Virus record (IMG/VR): IMGVR_UViG_3300034418_011721
Span: 1 to 31,241 of that record
Reading direction: 5' to 3' (one strand)
Length of the DNA: 31,241 nucleotides
Source: a virus
Shown here: positions 14,434 through 22,558 of the stretch, in pieces
How the letters are laid out: each line of letters opens with the position of its first letter
Position numbering within the stretch: position 1 is the first letter of the stretch
Notes under the pieces: generated by a model
Databases searched by the model: none
What the model was told of the DNA's origin: nothing
What the model saw: only the letters and a program-made list of their open reading frames with translations
Program-made: the position numbers and the translations under genes

Positions 14434-15316
14434 ACCTATATGGTTTAACAAACCTGATGATTCAGAAGTAACCACAATTAATTTAACAGAAGCTAGTAAA
14501 CATTCTAATTATAGAATAATGGTGTGTACTCCTTGTCATAGTGATACTTCTATGCATTACACACAAGCTGTTTTAAAATTTCAACAAGAGTGTATGCAAA
14601 AAAGAATACAAGTTAGTTTTACATTATTAAAATCTTCTTTAGTTACACAAGGTAGAAATTTATGTGTAGCTGAAATGTTAAATCATCCTGATAATTATAC
14701 TCATTTATTATTCATAGATTCAGATATCGACTTTCAATTTTCTACTATTGAAAAAATGTTAGATGCAGATCGTGATGTTATAGCATGTCCTTATCCTATG
14801 AAAATGTTAGACTGGGATAAGATATGGAGAAGAGTCAATAATAAAGAAGATGCAATTACCTCTGCTCAAGATTTATCAAGAGCTGGCTTTACTTACCCAA
14901 TAAAAGTAAAAGATAAAAATAACATTATAGCTGATAAAGGTATCATAGAAGTAACTCACGCTCCTACAGGATGTATGTTAATTAAAAGAAAAGTATTAAC
15001 CAGCATGATTGAAAAATACCCTGAGTTAGAAATATTTCAACCCACTTACATTAATGGTGTAGAAGAAAAAAAAGATAATATGTATAACTTATTTGACACA
15101 ATCCATGACCCTAAGACTAAGCGTTATTTTGGTGAAGATTTTGGTTTTTGTGAGAGATGGGGTAAAATGGGTGGTAAGGTTCATATCTACGTAATGGATG
15201 TAATAACACATGTTGGAGAGTTTCAATACTGTGGTAGTTTTTATGATGATTTATACCAAGGTCATAGACCTGCAAAGCATGCCAAACCGCTTGACGAAGA
15301 TACAAAAATCAAATAA
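14417..15316 (+). CDS. GT-A fold glycosyltransferase (GT2-like)
   Basis: The 299-residue protein has the GT-A hallmarks IMVCTPCHSDT (about 34-44), GRNLCVAEML (79-88), and the metal-binding DxD in LLFIDSDIDF (Asp101-Asp103). GCMLIKR, YFGEDFGFCERW and THVGEF follow near the C-terminus. It is a clear paralogue of the 235-residue enzyme at 27506, sharing FIDSD, GRN, the GED motif and the terminal TH.G.F. An AAGGAG site lies ahead of the start, which overlaps the GT-B gene by 17 bases. The two enzymes are co-expressed within the structural region. Acceptor and sugar are unknown; candidate acceptors include hydroxylated protein side chains made by the neighbouring dioxygenases. Confidence 0.85.
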   Translation: MQNPNKPIWFNKPDDSEVTTINLTEASKHSNYRIMVCTPCHSDTSMHYTQAVLKFQQECMQKRIQVSFTLLKSSLVTQGRNLCVAEMLNHPDNYTHLLFIDSDIDFQFSTIEKMLDADRDVIACPYPMKMLDWDKIWRRVNNKEDAITSAQDLSRAGFTYPIKVKDKNNIIADKGIIEVTHAPTGCMLIKRKVLTSMIEKYPELEIFQPTYINGVEEKKDNMYNLFDTIHDPKTKRYFGEDFGFCERWGKMGGKVHIYVMDVITHVGEFQYCGSFYDDLYQGHRPAKHAKPLDEDTKIK

Positions 15317-15372
15317 AGTATAGTATTTTCAGGATATCTATGCCTGCTCAACAATATAAATGTATTTAAATT

Positions 15373-16266
15373 ATGGCAATATCAAGAATGCAACAACCCA
15401 GACAATTATACGGACTAGGAAGTTTAGTTAAATCAATAGGTAAGACAGTTAAAAAAGTTGTTAAATCACCTATTGGTAAAGCTGCTTTAATAGGTCTTGG
15501 TGGTGCAGGTCTAATGGGTATGGGTCCTTTTTCAGGACTTGGAGCACTTGGATCAAAAATTGGAGGAGCTCTTTTTGGTGGTGCAGGTATTGGACCAGCA
15601 GGTAAGTTCGGAACAACCAAAGGAATTTTAAGTAGTCTAATGGGTAAAATCCCTGGCGGTGGATACACTCTAGGAGCAATAGGAAGTATTTTAGCTGCTT
15701 CAGGTATGAGTCCAGAAGAGATAGAAGCAACTAAAAGAGATCCAGAAAAAGTAAAAATTTATTTAAGAGATTATTATAGTAAAACAAATCCTGATGCATC
15801 TGCTGAAGAAGTAGAAGAGTTTGTTACAACCAATACATCTGAGTATGCTGTAGGTGGTAGAGTTGGTTTAGAAGCTGGAGCTAATAAAGATTTTCAAGAA
15901 TATTTAAAAGGTAGAGAAGAATTTAATAAAAAACAAAATGCTGAACAACTTTATAAAGAATATTTAGAAAACAAACGTAGACAAAAAGTAGCTGTAGAAA
16001 AAACAATGGCAGCTAATGGAGGATTAATGCCTACAGGTATTATGAGAACTAATCAAGCTGGTACTATAGAACGAGACTATAGAGAGACTGGTGGATTTGT
16101 ACCAGTTGGTATAAAAGAAAAAGCAGATGACGTACCTGCTATGTTAAGTAAAAACGAATTTGTAATGACAGCAGATGCTGTTAGAGGAATGGGTGGCGGA
16201 AACATTGAAAAAGGTGCCCAAAGGTTATATGATCAAATGAAAACAATGGAAAAGAGAGTAGTGTAA
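15373..16266 (+). CDS. Internal virion/ejection-type protein, glycine-rich N-terminus
   Basis: The 297-residue protein has a basic amphipathic start (SLVKSIGKTVKKVVKSP). A Gly/Ala/Leu/Met-rich hydrophobic region at about 35-80 could insert into membranes. A charged helical middle with KGREEFNKKQNAEQLYKEYL comes next. The conserved C-terminal segment PTGIMRTNQAG, GGFVPVG, ADDVPAMLSKNEFV is diagnostic for a family of unnamed marine podovirus proteins. The design of membrane-active N-terminus plus coiled coil is typical of DNA-ejection proteins. The stop overlaps the next start (TAATG). The 56 bases upstream contain no strong promoter. Confidence 0.6.
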   Translation: MAISRMQQPRQLYGLGSLVKSIGKTVKKVVKSPIGKAALIGLGGAGLMGMGPFSGLGALGSKIGGALFGGAGIGPAGKFGTTKGILSSLMGKIPGGGYTLGAIGSILAASGMSPEEIEATKRDPEKVKIYLRDYYSKTNPDASAEEVEEFVTTNTSEYAVGGRVGLEAGANKDFQEYLKGREEFNKKQNAEQLYKEYLENKRRQKVAVEKTMAANGGLMPTGIMRTNQAGTIERDYRETGGFVPVGIKEKADDVPAMLSKNEFVMTADAVRGMGGGNIEKGAQRLYDQMKTMEKRVV

Positions 16267-17132
16267 TGGCAGTAACAGAAACAAGAGTATTACCACCAGA
16301 ATTTATAGAAGCAGCAGGTAAAGTTTATTTAGGTGACCTTGCAACAGCTACAGGTGGATATAAAACAGCTGATCTATCTAAAGCATTTGGTCAACAATTT
16401 GTTGCTGGTCAAGATCCTTTACAAGCACAAGCTCAACAATTAGCCACACAAGGTATTGGTGCGTATCAACCTTTTTTAAATCAAGCTGCAGCTGCACAAA
16501 CAACAGCTGGTGGGTTAACAGGACCTCAAGCTTATCAACAGTTTATGTCTCCTTATCAACAAGATGTTATTAGTGAGACATTAAAAGAATATGATGTACA
16601 GTCACAAAAAGGTCTACCAGCATTAGCAGCACAAGCAATTAATGCAGGTGCTTTTGGTGGTGGTCGTGAAGGCGTACAAAGAGCAGAGTATCAGGCAACA
16701 AGCGACAGGAACCGAGCAGCATTACAAGCACAGTTATTACAGCAAGGTTTTGGTCAAGCTCAGAATGCAGCACAACAAGCTTTTATGAATCAACAAACTT
16801 TAGGTAATCAACAATTAAATTTAGCTGGTCAACAACAACAATTCTTAGGTCAAGATATTGGAGCGTTGTCTACTTTTGGTGCACAGAACCAAGCTTTACA
16901 ACAAGCTCAATTAGGAGCACAACAACAGTTAGCTCAACAACAATTACAACAACCGTTAACAGCTGCACAGCAATATGGTCAAGGTGTTACAAGTTTGATA
17001 GCTGGATACCCAGGTCAAACAACTCAAGTTAATCAACCTAGTCCAAACCCACTTGCAACAGCAATAGGAGCTGGTGGAACGTTAGCTGGTATATACAGAG
17101 CGTTTAATCAACCCGGTGTATTCAACAGATAA
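16266..17132 (+). CDS. Gln/Ala-rich coiled-coil internal virion protein
   Basis: The 288-residue protein begins VTETRVLPPEFIEAAGKVY. It then becomes extremely rich in Gln and Ala with long predicted helices, for example AQNAAQQAFMNQQTLGNQQLN and repeats of QAQLGAQQQLAQQQLQQ at about 155-235. A GAFGGGREGVQRAEY turn near residue 130 interrupts the helices. The C-terminus has a small hydrophobic patch (LATAIGAGGTLAGIYRAF). This composition fits ejection or channel-forming internal virion proteins of podoviruses, where Ala/Gln-rich helices are common. It is coupled on both sides within the ejection module. Confidence 0.6.
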   Translation: MAVTETRVLPPEFIEAAGKVYLGDLATATGGYKTADLSKAFGQQFVAGQDPLQAQAQQLATQGIGAYQPFLNQAAAAQTTAGGLTGPQAYQQFMSPYQQDVISETLKEYDVQSQKGLPALAAQAINAGAFGGGREGVQRAEYQATSDRNRAALQAQLLQQGFGQAQNAAQQAFMNQQTLGNQQLNLAGQQQQFLGQDIGALSTFGAQNQALQQAQLGAQQQLAQQQLQQPLTAAQQYGQGVTSLIAGYPGQTTQVNQPSPNPLATAIGAGGTLAGIYRAFNQPGVFNR

Positions 17133-17133
17133 T

Positions 17134-18336
17134 ATGAGAACTTTTAAAAGACCAATGTTTAGAAAAGGTGGTAATGTCGGCAACGGCATTATGTCTGGTA
17201 TTGTAGATAGATCTATGCATGCTGAAAATCCTTTTGTATCTGATGTAGATATAGGTACTCCTAAAACTCAAGCTGAATACATAGAAGAAATACAAGCGGG
17301 AGCTGGTGGCTACGGTGGATATGATCCTTTAACAAGTTTCTTACTAACTGCTGGACCTTCTGTTGCAGGAGCTACAGGTTTTGCTGATGCAATAAATAGA
17401 TTACAACCAGCTACTAAACAATTAATAGAACAAGCAGATAAAAAAGCTAAGTTTGACAGAGATGTAAGAATGGCTGGAACTAAACTTGCATTAGGTGACC
17501 AACAAAAATTTGATGACAGAAGATTCCAATTAGCCCTTACAGCTGATGATAGATCTTACAAAGATTTCTTAAAAGAAGATGAAAGAGATTATCTTGCAAG
17601 TATAAAAGCTGATGACAGACTTTATAATAAAGAATTAATTAAAGATGAAAGAAAATTCAACTTAGATTTAATAAAAGACTCAAGAGCTTATGATAAATTA
17701 CAATTGGATGATAAAAGAGACTATGACGCTAAGATATTAGATGAAGCTAGACAATATGCTAATATGAAAGACGAAGAGAAAAGAGAATATGAAAAAGGAT
17801 TAATTGAAGAAGGCAGACAATTTGAACTTGATAAAATTATAAGAGCAGAAAAATTCCAAAAAGAAATTCTTACAGAAGAACGAGAATTAGATAAACGATA
17901 CACAGAAAAAGATTTTATAGAAGTCTATGAAGGTGATACTTTACAAGCTAATAATAGAGCTGAGTTTGAAAATAAAAAACTAAAAACTAAGTTTATAGAA
18001 AAATTTGGATCTAACTTTGATGGTTTCTTAAACGGACCTAATGATCCTCAAGAATCTACATTGATTAAAAAAGGAAATAATAAAAAAGTTGGTAAAGTTT
18101 ACTACGATGTAAACACTGGTGAAGCTAAGATATACAATAAAAAAACTGATGGTACTTATGGTTTCCAAGTAATTGATATTGAGACATATGTAAAACCAGA
18201 CGCACCAAAAGGTAGTACAGAAGAAGAAAAAGGTGCAGAGATAGATAAAAGATTTGAAGTTTTAAGTCCTGAACAAAAAAGAATAATAGAAGAAATACAA
18301 AAAAATAAGCCTGACGATTTTGGCACCGGAGCATAG
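17134..18336 (+). CDS. Charged coiled-coil virion/ejection protein, GIM-motif family
   Basis: I start this gene at the ATG at 17134 rather than the in-frame GTG at 17116. The start MRTFKRPMFRKGG is the conserved beginning of marine phage homologues, and it places the start directly after the preceding stop. The 400-residue product continues NVGNGIMSGIVDR and then a Gly-rich membrane-compatible stretch (GAGGYGGYDPLTSFLLTAGPSVAGATGF). A very regular charged helical array follows at about 105-270 with a period near 11-12 residues (DDRSYKDF, DERDYLAS, DDRLYNKE, DERKFNLD, DSRAYDK, and so on). The C-terminal 100 residues are a small mixed domain (KVGKVYYDVNTGEAKIY) and an acidic tail. The right-handed coiled-coil-like repeat suggests a tube or lining protein. 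Confidence 0.65.
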   Translation: MRTFKRPMFRKGGNVGNGIMSGIVDRSMHAENPFVSDVDIGTPKTQAEYIEEIQAGAGGYGGYDPLTSFLLTAGPSVAGATGFADAINRLQPATKQLIEQADKKAKFDRDVRMAGTKLALGDQQKFDDRRFQLALTADDRSYKDFLKEDERDYLASIKADDRLYNKELIKDERKFNLDLIKDSRAYDKLQLDDKRDYDAKILDEARQYANMKDEEKREYEKGLIEEGRQFELDKIIRAEKFQKEILTEERELDKRYTEKDFIEVYEGDTLQANNRAEFENKKLKTKFIEKFGSNFDGFLNGPNDPQESTLIKKGNNKKVGKVYYDVNTGEAKIYNKKTDGTYGFQVIDIETYVKPDAPKGSTEEEKGAEIDKRFEVLSPEQKRIIEEIQKNKPDDFGTGA

Positions 18337-18344
18337 GAGTCTAA

Positions 18345-21300
18345 ATGGCAGAGTTTTTACCTCTTAATAACGCCGAAGAAAACAATGATACAGCGTGGTA
18401 CACAGCTGCCGCTTCTGGTATTGCATCAGGTCTATTAAAAATACCTGAAGGTGTAGTCTCTCTTGCAGCAGAACTAATTGATCTTGGAGCTGATACAAAC
18501 ACAGCAGCGAGTGTAGAAGAATTTTTTGATAAACTAAATCCATTTGAAGAGATAGCAGAAGAAAGAGCTATAGGTAAACTTACAGAAACACTAGTACAGG
18601 TTGGTATACCAGGTGCTATTGGATTTAAAGCAGCAAACAAGGTAGCTAGAAATCTTACAGCAAAAGCAATCAGAGCAAAGAAAGCTAATGCTTACGCTAA
18701 TTTAAGAGGAGCTCCTGTTTTGTCAGCAATAAATAAAGCTAGAGATTTAAATAAAAAATCTAAGAAGTTTAGATATGCAGCAGCAGTGGCTGGTGGTGCA
18801 GCAGGTGAAACATTTGTAGCTGACGTAGAAAACATTGGATCATTTGGAGATCTATTTGGTGGTGGTCCAACTAAAATGGATAGAGAAGAAAGTTTTGGTA
18901 GAGAAGATGCTACAAGAAAATTATTAAACAGATTAAAGTTTGGTTCTGAATCTTTGTTGGTTACTCCGTTTGTATATGGTGCAGGAAAATCAGCTAAGTT
19001 ATTAGCTAATAGAGGTAAAGATCTTGCTTATAGTAATTCTAAATTTGCAAGATGGTTAGATAAATATGTAAGAGCACCGTTTACTCCTCAAGGTGGTATG
19101 ACAAAAGAATTATTTGGAGAAGAAACATTTAAAGAAGCTTTGAAATCTAGAGATACATTAAGAGCAAAAGAAATTGTAGATAACATTACAAGAGAAGTAG
19201 ATAATATATACCCTCAATCAGAAATAATGTTTAACAAATCAGTACAAGTAGAAAAAGAAAAATTTTTAAAAGGTCTTAATGATGTTTTATTTGAAGGTAA
19301 TATTAGAGATAGAGTTGATCCTAAAAAACTAGATAGTCTTTTAGATCTTATGAGAAAAAGTAATGTAAGTGAAGAGTCTAGACAACTAATTGTTAATGGA
19401 GTCAATAATGCTAGAGATGAGTTTACTAATTTAATTACTATTTTAGATAATAATACTTCCGGTGCTAAACTAAACAAAGGTGTAAAAGAACTTCAATCTT
19501 TATTGAAAGGTAGAGTTAATGGTTGGATAGGTGGTACTTACAGAATATTTGAAGACCAAGGTAAAGGTATATTTAAATTTTTTAAAAGATACGAACCAAC
19601 TGATGAAGTAATTAATAATGCTACTAATTTTTTTAGAAGAGAAATTGCAAAAGAAAATGGTGATGCAGCTTTTGATATAGCAAGCAATGCTTATCAAAAA
19701 GAAGCTAGTATTATAGTAGATGACATTCTTAGAGAAGCTAGTCTTAGAGGAAAACCTAAAGCTTTAAAGTTTAATGAATATATTAATAAAACGATGGAGG
19801 GAAAACCAGGCGCTGATTTTATAAGAGCAGAAATAAAAGAAACTAAGTTACCACCAAAAGAACTTAGAGAATTATTTGGAGAGGTTCAGGATCCAAGGTA
19901 CTCTATATTTAATGGTATAACTAATTTATCTTCTGTGGCTAGAACATCTGAATATTTAAAAAGAGTGGCATTAAAAAATGATGAAGTACAAGCAGCTGGC
20001 GGTAGAGGATTTTTTTGGAATGATGAAAACGCTTTTAGACTAGGTGTGAATCAAAAAAATACAGGCATAACATCTGTTAAAATGGATGATGTTATAAGTA
20101 AACTACCAGAAGCAGCTAACATACCTAATCCTTTAGCAGGTAAAATTACTACACCTGAAATAGCTGAAGCTATAAAAAATGCAAACAACATAGCAGGTGG
20201 TCTTCAAGGTTTTGTAAGAGGTGAAGGTAAAGAAGGAGCAGAAGCTGCTGTTAGTTGGATGTATAGAAATTTATTACTATTTCCAAAAGGAGTTTCACAG
20301 TTAGCTAAGACAGTATTCTCAATACCTACACACATAAGAAACGTAATTAGTGCGTTTGGTTTCGCTGGAGCAAATGGTAATTTATTTAATCCAATAGAAT
20401 TTTCTAAAGCCTTTAAAGAAGGTATAGAAACTACAGGTCTTTTAAAAGCTGGTCCTCCAAGTGAAGCAGCACAAGCAGCTTACAGAGAATTAGTAGAACT
20501 TGGTGTTGTAAATTCACAAGTTCAAATAGGAGATCTAAAAGCTTTGCTACAAGACATTAGATTTGGTCAACAAGCTGCAAATGTAGATACAGTATTAAAT
20601 CCTATGCTAGCTAAATTAAAAAAAGTAGGAGCTTTTTTTCAAGGCAAGTATGTAGCTGAGGATGACACTTTTAAAATTGCTAGTTATGTAATGGAGAAAG
20701 CTAAATTAAAAAGCCGTTATGCTAAAAGAAAAATAGATGTAACTGATGCTGTACTTAACAGAGAAGCAGCTAACGTTGTAAAAAACACTGTACCTAATTA
20801 TGCCTTTGTTGGTTCTGCAGTTAGAACTGCAAGACTACTACCTGTAGGTAACTTCATGTCCTTTCCATCAGAAATGATTAGAACTACAACTAATATTGCT
20901 GAACTAGGTTTAAATGAAATGAGACACATACCAGCAGCGGGAGTAAGAGTTAAAGGAAGTAATTTAGGTTTAACAGTTACTGAAATATTAGAAGATGGAA
21001 CTGAACAAGTTGTTAAGAATAATGCTCTTGATAGTGGAGCATATGGTGATGGAATAAAAAGATTATTAGGTCTTGCTACGTTTACAACAGCAGCTCCAGT
21101 TGCATTAACAGAAGGTGCAAAAGCTTTGTACGATATATCTCAAGACGAATTAGATGCACTAAGAAGATTTGTACCTGAATGGTCTAAAAACTCTACACTA
21201 ATTCCAATTAGAGATGATGATGGTGAATTAAGATACATAGACTTTAGTCACAGTAATGCTTACGATGTAATAGCTAGACCTCTAAGAACTGTTTTAAATA

Positions 21301-22337
21301 ATATTCAAGATGGTCAAATGAATGACCAACAAGTATTAGCTAGTTTTGTAAATGGAATTAACGAAGCAGGAGCTGAAATTATGAATCCATTTATTTCAGA
21401 ATCTATTTGGACAGAAGCTGCAGGAGATTTAACTGTTAGAGGTGGAGTAACTAAAGACGGCAGAAGATTATACACAGATCAAACTTCTGCTGGTGACAAA
21501 GCTGCGATTAGATTTTTACATTTAGGAAATGCATTAGCACCATCATACAAACAGTTTGTAAGACTAGCTCAAGCTGCAACAGAAACACCAACAGCACGAG
21601 GAGAAACATTAGATGTTGGGCCTGAGATAGCAGGCTTCATGGGACTTAGACCAATTAAAGTTGACCCATTAAGATCAATGGGTTTTAAAATTTCTGGTTA
21701 TCAAAGAGGTATTAGGGATGCAAGAAGAGAATTTACTGGTGGTTACTTTGGTTTATTAAAAGGTGGTCCAGTTGATCCTAATGATATTATTTTAAGATAT
21801 TTAAAATCAAACAAAGCTAAGTTTGATGTACAACAAAATATGTACAATGATTTAAATGCAGCTGAAGTATTAGGTGTAGGAAATAATGATTTACGTAGAC
21901 AGTTTGATGAAAGACAAATTAGTAGCGAAGACTATAATAATTTAAGAAGAGGTAGATTTGATCCTTATGTTCCATCAGGTGAAATTGCAAATAAGTTTAG
22001 AGACATTGCAAATAATCTTGGTGAAGATAACCCATACAGAGAAGCTCTACCTGCATTAAATGAAATAAGAAGAGAGTTAAGACAACTACAATTAGGTGAG
22101 CCTTTTAATATTGATCCGTTAGAATTTTTAATACCACCTGCGCCACCAACACCACCATTGCCAACATCAGTTACTTCTGCAATGCCAAACAACCAAACAA
22201 TTACTCAAGGACAAACCATTTTAAATCAAACGCAAATGGCCGCTGGTACATCCGGAGGATTGACTGCGTTAGAAGAAGCTTTATTGTCTAGTGAAGAAAA
22301 ACAAATAAGATTAAGATCAAGAGGAATAACAACATAA
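18345..22337 (+). CDS. Large internal virion (ejection) protein, 1330 aa
   Basis: This is the largest gene of the window. The N-terminal part has hydrophobic amphipathic segments (ASGIASGLLKIPEGVVSLAAEL, IPGAIGFKAANKVARN, AAAVAGGAAGETFVADV). Long helical charged regions follow (about 250-560), then a segment with AEAAVSWMYRNLLLFPKGVSQL and IRNVISAFGFAG at about 630-680. A conserved core has FFQGKYVAEDDTFKIASY, PNYAFVGSAVRTARLLP and NFMSFPSEMIR (about 765-855). The C-terminus is Pro-rich. I see no lysozyme, transglycosylase or protease motif. Size, composition and position after the other ejection-type genes match the giant internal proteins that podoviruses inject ahead of their DNA. The ATG follows GGAG at short distance. 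Confidence 0.65.
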   Translation: MAEFLPLNNAEENNDTAWYTAAASGIASGLLKIPEGVVSLAAELIDLGADTNTAASVEEFFDKLNPFEEIAEERAIGKLTETLVQVGIPGAIGFKAANKVARNLTAKAIRAKKANAYANLRGAPVLSAINKARDLNKKSKKFRYAAAVAGGAAGETFVADVENIGSFGDLFGGGPTKMDREESFGREDATRKLLNRLKFGSESLLVTPFVYGAGKSAKLLANRGKDLAYSNSKFARWLDKYVRAPFTPQGGMTKELFGEETFKEALKSRDTLRAKEIVDNITREVDNIYPQSEIMFNKSVQVEKEKFLKGLNDVLFEGNIRDRVDPKKLDSLLDLMRKSNVSEESRQLIVNGVNNARDEFTNLITILDNNTSGAKLNKGVKELQSLLKGRVNGWIGGTYRIFEDQGKGIFKFFKRYEPTDEVINNATNFFRREIAKENGDAAFDIASNAYQKEASIIVDDILREASLRGKPKALKFNEYINKTMEGKPGADFIRAEIKETKLPPKELRELFGEVQDPRYSIFNGITNLSSVARTSEYLKRVALKNDEVQAAGGRGFFWNDENAFRLGVNQKNTGITSVKMDDVISKLPEAANIPNPLAGKITTPEIAEAIKNANNIAGGLQGFVRGEGKEGAEAAVSWMYRNLLLFPKGVSQLAKTVFSIPTHIRNVISAFGFAGANGNLFNPIEFSKAFKEGIETTGLLKAGPPSEAAQAAYRELVELGVVNSQVQIGDLKALLQDIRFGQQAANVDTVLNPMLAKLKKVGAFFQGKYVAEDDTFKIASYVMEKAKLKSRYAKRKIDVTDAVLNREAANVVKNTVPNYAFVGSAVRTARLLPVGNFMSFPSEMIRTTTNIAELGLNEMRHIPAAGVRVKGSNLGLTVTEILEDGTEQVVKNNALDSGAYGDGIKRLLGLATFTTAAPVALTEGAKALYDISQDELDALRRFVPEWSKNSTLIPIRDDDGELRYIDFSHSNAYDVIARPLRTVLNNIQDGQMNDQQVLASFVNGINEAGAEIMNPFISESIWTEAAGDLTVRGGVTKDGRRLYTDQTSAGDKAAIRFLHLGNALAPSYKQFVRLAQAATETPTARGETLDVGPEIAGFMGLRPIKVDPLRSMGFKISGYQRGIRDARREFTGGYFGLLKGGPVDPNDIILRYLKSNKAKFDVQQNMYNDLNAAEVLGVGNNDLRRQFDERQISSEDYNNLRRGRFDPYVPSGEIANKFRDIANNLGEDNPYREALPALNEIRRELRQLQLGEPFNIDPLEFLIPPAPPTPPLPTSVTSAMPNNQTITQGQTILNQTQMAAGTSGGLTALEEALLSSEEKQIRLRSRGITT

Positions 22338-22558
22338 TGCCCAACGGAGATAAAATAAACCCTAAAACAACAAGAGAGCATTTACTTTCTATTTACGGAT
22401 ACATTACTGGATTAAAAAAAGACGTTAAACATATGCATGATGGTATACACGATTTGGGCGGTAAGATAGACAAGATCTATTGGGTGTTATTGGGTACTGT
22501 TGGGGCAGTATCACTTCTGCTATTAGAAAAAGTTTTAGATAAAGGTTTGTTTTTTTAA
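22337..22558 (+). CDS. Holin-like small membrane protein, one C-terminal helix
   Basis: The 73-residue product has a hydrophilic helical N-terminus (TTREHLLSIYGYITGLKKDV, then HMHDGIHDLGGKIDKI). A single membrane helix at about 47-66 (IYWVLLGTVGAVSLLLLEKV) and a short basic end follow. This one-helix, C-anchored layout resembles the XhlA/haemolysin-type holin accessory proteins and small phage proteins placed after the ejection module. Its start overlaps the preceding stop (TAATG). Its last bases meet the stop of the opposite-strand SNF2 gene (22555-22558). Lysis function is likely but unproved; no endolysin gene is visible in the window. Confidence 0.55.
   Translation: MPNGDKINPKTTREHLLSIYGYITGLKKDVKHMHDGIHDLGGKIDKIYWVLLGTVGAVSLLLLEKVLDKGLFF

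Noticed and set aside
15291-15324. Promoter TTGACG with TATAGT before the 15373 gene
   Set aside because: The spacing is 22 bases, too long for a sigma70 promoter.
15340-15369. A nine-codon mini-ORF (MPAQQYKCI) before the 15373 gene, with AGGA upstream
   Set aside because: Too short to support as a gene without conservation data; the AT-rich gap can produce it by chance. It might be a leader peptide.
15366-15668. A 100-codon minus-strand frame rich in Pro, Ile and Leu
   Set aside because: It is antisense to the Gly-rich coding region of the 15373 gene; Gly codons read backwards give Pro. No ribosome site and implausible composition.
17116-17133. GTG start for the charged coiled-coil protein
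   Set aside because: It overlaps the preceding gene; the ATG at 17134 directly follows the preceding stop and gives the conserved MRTFKRPMFRKGG start.
18341-18640. A 99-codon minus-strand frame opposite the start of the 1330-residue gene
   Set aside because: It lies fully within a strong plus-strand gene with a good start, and its product has shadow-like Ser/Ala composition.
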